64,000 bases of DNA from Siniperca chuatsi (Eukaryota; Chordata; Actinopteri; Centrarchiformes; Sinipercidae): positions 12,050,667 through 12,114,666 of the forward strand of contig NC_058043.1 in the NCBI RefSeq assembly GCF_020085105.1, read 5' to 3'. The translations under genes were made by a program, and so were the position numbers. Shown here piece after piece: positions 34,001 to 42,989 of the stretch; the first letter of the stretch is position 1; the number at the start of each line of letters is the position of its first letter. Below the pieces are notes generated by a model. That model was not told the DNA's origin. It ran no database searches and saw nothing but the letters and a program-made list of their open reading frames with translations.

Positions 34001-35794
34001 CTACCGGGGCGCCCCGTATGACAAATTTTAAGCAAAAAAAGGTTAGACATTTTTATTGTTTCCTCTATTTTGGGGGAAAGTATCGAGCATTTTCATTCAT
34101 CACTTGTTATTGGTACTGAACCTAATATTTTATGTTTTACTATATTTCTCAGTGGTGTGGTGGAAGAACAGAAACTGTGCAAACACTGGCTGACAACAGA
34201 GTTTGATAAAAGGTCATTGATTATTTAGTGCACTGCTAAAATCATGTAAATGTTATCATACAAGAAAACTGCAGATAGTTCAAAGAACAATGACTGTGTC
34301 ATTAACCATCTGACAATAACAAAACATAGTATAGTGATTCTGAGCAGGTTTCAAACTAGTCTCATGTTGTATTAGAGTATGATTTGTATAAGGATGTCAT
34401 AATTGTTGTATCTGACTAAGGCAAAACAATGTAGGAACAGCTACATGACTGAACATACTGAGGGTGCGTTTCTGAAGCCTTTTACTGCCTGGAATATTCC
34501 CCCTCCAATAGCTCCCATGGTGAAGGCTCCCCCACAGTCGTCCACGATCCTCCAGGGGCTAAAAGCACAAGTCGGCCATTAGCGAAGTTCATTATCATAC
34601 ACAGTACCAAGTATGAAGTTACATGTGCCAATATCATTATTTCTGATTGCAGGTTCAGTCTTGATATGCCCCATGAGTATGGATTTTAAGCCAAGGGTGA
34701 CTGTTGAGGCACAGGCACTCTATTATTGTTAATGTGGAAATAAAATAAAGCTAATTTAAACATGAAACTTGTAGCGTTGTAGTCAACAAACGGCATTATT
34801 GCCCAGCAATATATCTACTGTATATCTCTACCACCCATTACAAAATATGTCAAATGAATGCCAAGATATCGGACCTCCCCATTTACTTCAAGGACATCTC
34901 CACATAAGCAGAACTTGGAAACCTAAATATAATTATCATTACTTCTTTCTGACCTTAAATGTGCTGTCTTAACTCACCACCATATAGTGAGCACATACTC
35001 AACAATTAAACAACTAAGTAAATTGAGAAAGGTTTTATTTTTATGTATTTCAAAAAGCTACTTGTTAGAGCACAAATGCAAGCTAATTGCAGAAATTACT
35101 ACAATATGTACCACCTGGTCTGGTGATAACTAAGCCTGATCCAGGACCCCTATACTGCATGATACCAGACTATGGATATAAACGTGTCACTAAAAGTAAA
35201 CATTGGCAAAAGAAATTATCTTATCTCAACTGACACTTAATTTCAGTTACAACCTTACAAATTATACTAGTCTCGAGGTACCCTTCTCTAGCTGTTGTGC
35301 AATTCACAGGCTGCCCCCAACCGATAACGTTAGCACACAGGTGGCTAACTTAGCTAGCTTACTAATATGCTAAAGCAAACAGCTTTAACTGAGCTATCTT
35401 CTACTGAAGAGCTAAAATTGTCACAACGGCGCTTGACATTCATATATCACCTCGTACAGACTCAGTGACTGGAGTCAATTGACTAAATGTAAAGGCATGT
35501 GGGTGAGTAAACCGACAAGGTCACTAACAACGTGATTTAGCAATGATGGTGAAATGCTAGTACAAACTGCAATATAGTTCTATGTAAAGTTAGCATTTCT
35601 GCTAACGTTAGGTAACTGGCCGGATTTGAGACGTTTCGAGTCATGCCACATGTTGTATCATAAAAATAATTATACATACTTAACATAGTAGTTACTTCAA
35701 AGAGAGGCATAGAGGGGACTTAGCAAAACACAGGGTGAAAAAGATATTTATTTGGTTATAAGACTTACCATGGTTCTCTGGCATATTCCTCCAT
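29936..35794 (-). CDS. timm17a: Mitochondrial import inner membrane translocase subunit Tim17-A
   Basis: Six coding exons: 35769-35794, 34459-34558, 33351-33414, 32284-32412, 30908-31018 and 29936-30012, giving about 168 residues. The start [19 protein letters not shown] is the invariant Tim17 N-terminus. Further hallmarks are [31 protein letters not shown] and [13 protein letters not shown]. The Cys residues at about 9 and 78 are the conserved Tim17 pair. The family has four membrane-spanning segments and, with Tim23 and Tim50, forms the TIM23 complex that moves presequence proteins into and across the inner membrane. The C-terminus (FGDYRQYQ) matches the A paralogue rather than B. Exon 2 uses a GTATGT donor and exon 3 a GTAATA donor. 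Introns hold a SINE, a hAT MITE, a family-A MITE and an (AC)19 tract. Confidence 0.97.
30205..30525 (+). mobile_element. Family-A MITE copy in timm17a intron 5
   Basis: Contains GTTGCACTAATGATCAT near the start, the interior 'TCCATCACAATTTCCCAAGG' and 'TTTTGTCCAACCCAGAGTCC', and the end 'TCAGAATTGTTGCAG'. It is in the opposite orientation to the 21273 copy. Confidence 0.65.
31053..31090. repeat. (AC)19 microsatellite
   Basis: Lies 35 bases upstream of timm17a exon 5 (30908-31018) on the minus strand, outside the acceptor's immediate polypyrimidine tract. Confidence 0.97.
32588..32944. mobile_element. hAT-like MITE (TAGGGATG termini), second copy
   Basis: Begins TAGGGATGTCCC and ends GGGGCATCTCTA, matching the termini of the 21544-22589 element. 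Flanks are GTTTTCAC (32580-32587) and GTTCTCAC (32945-32952), an 8 bp target duplication with one mismatch. At 357 bp it is a shorter deletion derivative. Located in the timm17a intron between exons 3 and 4. Confidence 0.85.
33838..34016 (-). mobile_element. tRNA-derived SINE with 15 bp target-site duplication
   Basis: The minus strand starts GGGGCGCCCCGGTAGCTCAC and contains an A-box-like TAGCTCACCTGGTAG and a B-box-like GGTTCGAATTC, as in a tRNA-derived promoter. The remainder is a pyrimidine-rich body (CCTGTCTCTCTTCAACTG). The insertion is bracketed by the identical 15-mer TATGACAAATTTTAA at 33823-33837 and 34017-34031. It is not a functional tRNA gene. Lies in timm17a intron 2. Confidence 0.9.
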
Positions 35795-35816
35795 TTTGTT
35801 CTTTCGCTGTTCCCTC

Positions 35817-35874
35817 TGACGTAACGCTTATCGACGACCTGACGTAACGACACCACGTGGTGTCTTTTCACGTG
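35817..35874 (-). promoter_or_regulatory. timm17a: timm17a start-proximal CRE/E-box cluster
   Basis: Within 80 bases upstream of the timm17a ATG (35792-35794) lie two identical TGACGTAA sites (35817-35824 and 35840-35847), a 16 bp perfect palindrome GACACCACGTGGTGTC (35849-35864) centred on CACGTG, and a second CACGTG at 35869-35874. TGACGTAA is a CREB/ATF-type site and CACGTG a USF/MYC-type E-box. No TATA box was seen. This is the core promoter or the 5' UTR. Confidence 0.6.
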
Positions 35875-35879
35875 TTTCT

Positions 35880-38118
35880 ATACAAAGCGCTAAAACGGGT
35901 TAGCTTGACGGACTAAGATGTTACATTGTGGAAACAGGGCATTATCTAACATAATATTATTATCTTAACATGACAGTTTGTTGTTTTGTTATCCTGTGAG
36001 TCATATCATTTAAAAAACACACATTTTGGGACTTCAGGGACTCAGTACTCACTTGATCTGGGGGTCCAATATCAACATGGCCAATAGTGTGCACAGTATT
36101 GGGGATAAAGGAGTTATAGGTGTGTCAAAGAAGACACGCCCTGCAAGTCATTATAAAGTTGATCCTGTTATCGTAGATTTATTAAGCAGGCAAGCACTTT
36201 TCAAATCAGAATTTAAAAAGTGCTTTACAGGAGGAGTAAAGAGAGGGGGGAATAATAGAGACAGAGAAGACAATAGCCTACATAACGTCAAATTATGAAA
36301 ATCCTCTTAGGGCTCTTGCCCGAGGCTGTTCCAGAGTCAAGGAGCGGCAACAGCAAAATCACAGAGATTTAGCAAGAATAATAGCAAGAAAAACAAGAAT
36401 ATTTCCTTAGTTTGTGATAGATGGATGGCACATTGAGAAGAAAGCCAGGTATCGATGGTACTGCACAGGAGGTGACTGGTTTTACATTATGGTCAACAGA
36501 AACAACAACATCAATGATCTGAAAAAATCTCCGTTGGAATAGACATAAGACAACAGAAAAAAATACAAAAAGTTTAAAATCTATTTGTTGATATTGTTTC
36601 AGTGTGTTGAGCCAATGTCTGCAATGAAGCAATAAAGATTAAATTATTAAAAGAATGGCTGCCACAAAAGCCCCTGGTTCACTGTGTGGGAGAGGCAGCC
36701 ATAAGTGTTTTTCCCCGTTTTGTATTACCATTTGAGTTTTTTCTTTAAATGATATGTTAACACAGAAACATGGGACTCTTTGGGATATTGTAACGACCCC
36801 ATATGTTTATGTTATGGCCACCAGTTTTAATTATTTCAACTTTGTGTCTGATAAATCATGTTTTGTCTGGACGGGTCTAAATACTAGAACACCCATGAGC
36901 CTCGGCTGCCATTCGCATGGAGAAGAAGCCAGTCAGAGGCGCGAATTCAAAGTGCTTCATCGTTACGGTTGAGAACAAAACATGGCGCCATAGTTGCGGA
37001 ATTCAGCTGCAAATGAACAATAATTTAAAAATGTATTTAAGCTGCAGATTGTTTTGAGTTTTCTCAACACCGTCCTCTTTATCTTGCCACACAGCAAACC
37101 TGGGTTCATGTAGTATTCCAGGAAAGGGGGGTCAATAGGGGCCCACCAGCTCATTTTTGCCCTGGGGCCTCTGAGCAGGTTAATTCGGCCATGCTACAGA
37201 GAGGAAGGAACCTAAATATACAGTGAACTTCAAGACTGAACTACAGTATGCTGTGTAAATGATTTAAAAACCAAACAAGAAATGTGGATATATTAGAATG
37301 TCCACTGAGTTACTTTCTGCATACAAATGATTACCAAATTCTCCTTAGATCCCCTCTGTTGGCGCTGAACAACCCGTAATCTCAACATTTCCATTCTTTC
37401 CCCTCTTTTTCCTCCATCTGAGATCAGTGCTGGTGGTCAGCGGAGCAGCTTCAGCCGAGAGACAGACTGCTGGCCTGCGGCCCATTATTAGGAAGGAGAA
37501 AGGAATGAATTGCAGATCAAGCGTTCATTGAGAAATGCCCAAATATAGGCATTTCATGGATGCAGAGGCTGAGGCAGGGAGATGGAGACATAAACTGGCC
37601 TGCGGCTGGTGGTGCTGTTCTCCTTTTCTCCTCCGAACACCCAGAAGATAATGGATAGAAACTAGGCAGCTCCCACTGTTTCCCTGCAGTTTTAAACATG
37701 TAATGTAAAGAGTAACAGCCGTCTATGTATGTTCTTGATTTCTGGTTGCAGAAGCAGAGACATTATTTACACTGCAGGTTGGTTGTTGGCTGTGGATATA
37801 TATCTATATATGGCTCTGTAGATATTGTGCATATCGTCCTAGCAATAGCTAGTTCTGAAGTGGAACATACACAGTGGAAATGTGGAAATACTTGAGTATA
37901 TTATTAACAGTGTACGATTTCATATAGACCATAAACCAACAGAAATGAATGACAGCTCAATAGATATTAATACATACATACCTTGATTCATCATACTGAA
38001 ACATATTGCAAAAGTCAGTTGTATTTCATTTTACATATACTGTACATTTTCTCCTTAATGATATCAGCCAGGCATAACATTACACTTGTGACTTGTCATT
38101 GCAAACATACCAGAATCT
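35880..38118. other. Spacer between timm17a and lmod1
   Basis: No gene recognised. A segment at about 36170-36640 has a tail-like AAAAAGTGCTTTACAGG and a GAGGCTGTTCCAGAGTC phrase recalling fish interspersed repeats, so it is probably a degraded retroelement. The rest is unremarkable AT-rich DNA, together with the probable 3' flank of lmod1. Confidence 0.45.
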
Positions 38119-38124
38119 TTTATT
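38119..38124 (-). terminator. lmod1: Candidate poly(A) signal of lmod1
   Basis: AATAAA on the minus strand about 1.1 kb after the lmod1 stop codon. Plausible only; no closer canonical hexamer was found. Confidence 0.35.
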
Positions 38125-39231
38125 GAAGGCATACAGGCTCTGTAAGAAAGGCATGTGTAATCAGATACGACAGAGAATCCTTCATTACACAGTGCACATG
38201 TGAGTGCCACTCTGACTTTTGTTGATCACGCATTAAATTCCTTCAGAAATGACATTCATTTAAAAGTATGGCATAAATCAACAGGAGAGTTGATATAAGC
38301 CAGCAATGGTTTTCCAAATCCCCCTAAGGTTAAGACATGCTGATGTATTACATTACAAGTTATGTAAAGTATTCAAACACCCAGAATAGAATGATTCTGT
38401 ACAAAATATAACATCAGATAGTGAAGGGCAGCTATTTGCTCTTCCTGGTAAAAATGCATTATGTAATTATTTCCATGTTAAAACTCTCGTCATGCAGCAG
38501 GATTCCACTGGGCTGCTTTCCAATCCATTAAACCCTGCCTGAGATGTCTTGAGATTTGGCAATGGGACACAATCAAAGACCACCTTGACCTTATTTATCC
38601 CTTACCCAGATTTTCTTAAGTCAGGCCGCCATGTTTGTTAATTCCCTGATATTTCCACCATTTCAGAATTCCCAGTTTGAACAGATTTACAACTTACAAG
38701 TATAAGGTGGATTCCCTCTCCACAAATAAATACATGGTCAAATTAATGTCCACTATATCACTGATAAACCTTTGTATATTAGAATTTTATAAAGAGTCAT
38801 TTGATTATCTTATTAAGCTCATCGCACACTCCCACCACACCACCACTCACATTCAGATGCATACACAAGCCAACATGTTATATGATCGGCTTCATATTAT
38901 CTAGTGCAAATAACCAGCAAAGCGTCAATATGAACTGAAGACAAATAACCACATGGCAACTCATGGCACTCTCTACAGTTGGCTAATAGAGAACCCTGCA
39001 TCACTCATTCTCCACAGAGTCCTTTTGGTCCAGTGTTTGAGGGGAGAACTCATAGTGAGGGCTAGTCATCCAACCGATGGGCATCTCATGTTGCACTTCC
39101 TCCATCCGTCCCACAGCACAGTTCTTCGACTGCATCCCGGGGGAATGTAGAGTTTATCTCCTTGAAAACCTGTGGTGAGAAGTCAGTTCTCCCTCTCTCT
39201 TCTTTTTCACTTTATATTCCAGCAGGAAATA

Positions 39232-42200
39232 TTACTGCAACCACTTTGGCACTGGCACCTGTGAGAAAAATAAAATGTAAGTAGGTGAGAATATATTGTG
39301 GCCGAGCTAACCTATCCATTAAGCAATCTTTACATACCTTCTTGAGCTGTTTCACATTGCTTCCTCTGATCGAGGCAAGCAGTTGGTCCCTTGAGTTCTT
39401 ACTACCGCCTGGGCTTTTTCCATCCAGCTTCCTCTGCGACACCGGAGTTAGAGAGTTCCTCAGGGAGTCTACATCCAGCATAGGAGGTGGTGGAGGTGGA
39501 GGTCCACCCCCAGGAGGAGGTGGAGGTGGTGGTGGAGCCGGACCTCCAGCTCCTCTTTTAGGTGTCAGCTTTGGCGATGGCATAGGTGAAGGCATGGGAG
39601 AAGGTTTGGGGGAAGCTTTGGGCGAGCTTCTCAGAGATCCTCCACCGCCCGTCTTGGGTACCTCCAGTGTCCCCTTCTTCTCACCATTGGCCTGGGCCTG
39701 CTTCTGCTCCTGCAGGCGCTTCTGCCTCTGTCGGTCCATGTTGCGACTCAGTATGTTTGTCGTGGTCATCCTGGGTCCAGCTAACTCAAAGTGGTAGCCC
39801 AGTTTGAGCAGGGTGGTGTTTTCTTTCAGGATCTTGGTCATCTCCATCTCGGTCTTCCCACCACAGATGTGACGCTGGTTTTGAAAGCGCAGCTCCGTCA
39901 GCGTGGAGTTGTGTTGCAGCGCCTGGATAAGAGACAGGATGCCCTTGCCAGTGAGGTGGTTGGAGTCAACGTTGATGCTGGTGATAGTCTTGTTGCTGCG
40001 TAGCGTGCCTGCGATGGCATAAGCCACATGGTCGTCTGCACGGCAGTTAGCCAAAGCAAACTTCTTAACGTGGGTGTTGCTGTGCAAAGCCTCTGCAAAC
40101 TCAATGAGTGTTTTCGTCTTGATGACCTCTGAGTTGTTGACGTTGAGCTCAGCGAGGGAGGGGTCGTTGCTTCGAACTTGCTCCATCAGCTCATCAAACA
40201 TGCTCGAGTCTTCGTCCTCCTCCTCTTCCTCTTTCGCCTTGCTGTTTGGGGTGTTTTTGGCCACACAGTTACCAAGATTCTCAGTTGCCTCTGCTTTTTT
40301 AACTTTTCCTTTACTATCCTCTGTTTCCTTTTTGTCCTCTACTTTCTTCTCTGCGTTAATCTTCTTCTCCTTCTCTTTCACGTGGTCACTATGGTTCACC
40401 AGCTCTTCTCTATCTGTTCTTTTTTCGGCCTTGTCATGTTTCACCTGCACCTCACCTCTTTCAGATGGTTGTCGCTCAAGTTTGACATCAGGTTTGTTTT
40501 TATCTTCAGCTTTTTTCTCCTCAGCTTTATTCTTCTTCTCTTCTGATTTACTCTGTGGAGTCTGGCTTTCTTGTGTCTTGCTCTGCTTCTCCAACATTTT
40601 AGAGACATGTCCTTGTGTCCGGAAACTCTCAGATTTTCTCTCCTTTTCCTTGCCCACATCCTTTTCATGTTTTTCTCGTAGCTTTGAGATAATGTCTTTG
40701 GTTTTGCTGTCATCTTTTCTCCTGCAGTCTTCTTTCCTCTCCTTCTCTCTGTCATCTTTTTTGTCCTGTAACTTAGAGATCATATCCTTTGTTTTGCTAC
40801 CTGTGCTCTCTCTGTTTTCTCTTCTGTCTCTTACCTTTTTGTCCTCAAGTTTCTCTTTCTCTTTGGTCTCCTCTTTCACATCACTCTCTCTGCTTTCCTG
40901 CTTCCTGTATCTACTCGAAAGGCGACTTCGCTCCTCTTTGGAACTTTCAGGAACTTTGCTTTTTCTGTCGTCCACCTTAATATCTTTTTCGCTTGACACA
41001 CTGGCTTGTCTTCGTAACCCTACTTTCACATCATCGTTCCCTTCCTGGCTCAGGCCCATCTTCCTTAGATATTCCTGCTTCCGGCTCTCCTTCTTTAGCT
41101 CACCCTGCGGGAGGACGAATATGAGGAGTATGATGTGGAAAATCATATTAGCGTTTGTGTCAGAAAGTAAAGCAGTTAAATACATGCCAATACCAAAAAC
41201 AAACAATTTTAGGGTTTAATCAAACTTCCTTGTGCACAAGTGTGTCAAAGGATGTAGTGCACAAAACCAAAATAAATCATAGCAGATACAGAACGAGGCT
41301 GTCATTTTGCAGAATTTAAAGATGATTTTAAAGTCTCATAATTTAGAAAAATTCACTGGGTACAGTATGTAATGCGTGACATTTACAGTATGATATAGCA
41401 CCTAACCATACAAATACCCATGCAAATACTGTATTCCTTTACTGTCAGACAGCTCCTTGTTCATCTGCTTACTGTAAACACACACACGCTCTCCCTGACA
41501 CAATATTGCATGTGTGTTTACAGTCAGCAAAAGGACAAGGAACCATTTCTTATAGTGCAGGCATACATTTGCAGCGAGTAGCTTGCAAAGTGTTTGATTT
41601 GTGAGTCTCCATCTGTTTTGCTGCGTGAGGCCGTGGCCCTGGCAGATGTATCCTTAAAAGGCAGTGAGTGTAGGAGCAATCAACCAAGGAATTCCATCAG
41701 GCCGGGATTAAGAAGCTCCGCAGGGCCGGCGCTCCATCGACTGAAGTGCCTCTCCTTTAAACACACAAACTGCAAGAAATCTGGCTCCTAAAACTCAACC
41801 AAGGAGGGTTCAAAAGTCTTTTACAGCATGTCCCAGGAATAAAAGAAATGGTTTGCTGTATTTCTGCTTCTCCGCTTGTGAGAAGATGCTTAAGAATGTG
41901 GAATGGATGGTAAGCAAGCCTCAGAGGGGAAAACAATATTTTTCCTTGCACAGAAGCCAACTATTTATACTATTTATGAGCTGGTGGACCCAGGGTGCAT
42001 GGGGTCCAGTTGGTGGTTTGCTTCAAGCAAAATGAAAAGCTATCATTAGAATACCTTGGGAACAGTAGATGTTACATAATGCTGTAATCTATCGGTCATG
42101 AGTGCAAACATACCTTTTTTATTTTATAAACTCTCATAAAGTCACCCATCTGCAGGTCATTTTTTTATTAAAAACTACTCAAATACAAACATCTCAAGAG

Positions 42201-42595
42201 AGTAATGAGGCTTAAAAAAAATTGCAGATCATACTTAAACATTCATGGGTGTTTCTTTTACGCCAAATCCAAAACAGCATGCTACTGTACCAGATGAGGA
42301 CTCAAGTTATGCATTCACAAACCTCAAATGACTGTTCCCTCTGACTGAGCCTCCGTTTAGGATCACTCTCCCCTCTGCTGTCCAGTTTAGCATCCCGGAC
42401 ATTGTTGCTCGGTTGGGTCTCTCCTTGGACGATGATCTTCCCATCCTCTGGATTGAGGTCTGGCACTTTCATCATGTCCTTCTCCAGCTCCTCCACCTCC
42501 TCGGGGGAGAGAGTGGACAGCAGGTTGTCCAGGTCTGGGTCCTCACTGACCTGACGGCCCGTACGGGTCAGGCCTCTCACCTTTCTCCTGGACAT
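39232..42595 (-). CDS. lmod1: Leiomodin-1 (smooth-muscle actin filament nucleator)
   Basis: Three coding exons: 42323-42595, 39338-41104 and a 27-base last exon 39232-39258, giving 688 residues. Residues 16-45 (SEDPDLDNLLSTLSPEEVEEL) form the N-terminal tropomodulin-type actin/tropomyosin site. Residues about 92-390 are a Lys/Glu/Asp-rich disordered spacer. Residues about 393-555 form the leucine-rich actin-binding domain (MFDELMEQ, VNNSEVI, ALANCRADDHVA, NHLTGKG, RHICGGKTEME, YHFELAGPRM). A Ser/Pro tract (583-603) and poly-Pro stretches (612-632) precede a WH2 motif (RDQLLASIRGSNVKQLKK, 663-680). The last exon adds VPVPKWLQ, like human VEVPKLLQ. Leiomodins bind several actin monomers to seed filaments; LMOD1 is the smooth-muscle form. 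Exon 1 uses an unusual GTTTGT donor. The start follows TTTTTTTAG/GCAACC, so a non-coding exon precedes it. Confidence 0.97.
41652..41661. promoter_or_regulatory. lmod1: Perfect CArG box in lmod1 intron 1
   Basis: CCTTAAAAGG fits the serum response factor consensus CC(A/T)6GG exactly. It is in the intron between coding exons 1 and 2, about 940 bases downstream of the ATG. AT-rich MEF2-like CTATTTAT words occur about 300 bases upstream of it on the minus strand (41961-41978). Function is inferred. Confidence 0.45.
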
Positions 42596-42849
42596 GGTTG
42601 CCTAAAAAAATCTGGGGTAAAGGCTATGCCCGTGGAGAAGAACAGAAAAATTTGGTTTCTTTGGAGGTGCAGATGGTCTTAGTACAGTAAATCCCTTTAT
42701 TTAAAATCTAATTATTGTGTAATTTCTCTCCAATGGTGAGAAGTAGAGTATTCCCATAGGCCAAAGCTGGTGTCCTGCTGTCCTGTCGTGTCCTGCTCAC
42801 CAAAAACCCACCAGAGGCATCAATCCTGGTGCAAAGAGGCTGGACTCAC

Positions 42850-42950
42850 GGTCTTGCAGTGAGGGGTACCAGTGATGAACTGCAAGAGCCTCGCATCATC
42901 AAAGTGGACTGTGAGACTGGGACATTCTTCGAAATCCTGTGAAAGTGCAT
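42850..42950 (-). other. lmod1: Probable lmod1 non-coding first exon
   Basis: A minus-strand donor GTGAGT at 42844-42849 would end an exon beginning near the CArG pair. The coding exon has its own acceptor (TTTTTTTAG at 42602-42610), so a short 5' UTR intron of about 250 bases is predicted. The exact transcription start is not visible. Confidence 0.5.
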
Positions 42951-42952
42951 GT

Positions 42953-42987
42953 CCATATTTAGTTCAGGGTACACACTCCTTTAAAGG
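42953..42987 (-). promoter_or_regulatory. lmod1: Tandem CArG elements at the lmod1 promoter
   Basis: CCTTTAAAGG at 42978-42987 is a perfect, palindromic CArG box. CTAAATATGG (minus strand, 42953-42962) differs from consensus at one position. Their centres are 25 bases apart, just upstream of the predicted first exon. LMOD1 is an established SRF/myocardin target in mammals, so the position fits. Confidence 0.6.
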
Positions 42988-42989
42988 TA

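Noticed and set aside
33940-34016. tRNA-like sequence with A and B boxes
   Set aside because: It cannot form a complete cloverleaf and is the head of a SINE bracketed by a target duplication.
39285-39797. Plus-strand Gly-rich open frame
   Set aside because: It is the antisense shadow of the lmod1 poly-proline and Ser/Pro region.
40074-41219. 381-residue plus-strand open frame
   Set aside because: It is antisense to lmod1 exon 2. The Ser/Leu/Phe-rich product is the complement of the Lys/Glu-rich coding strand, and no plus-strand gene signals accompany it.
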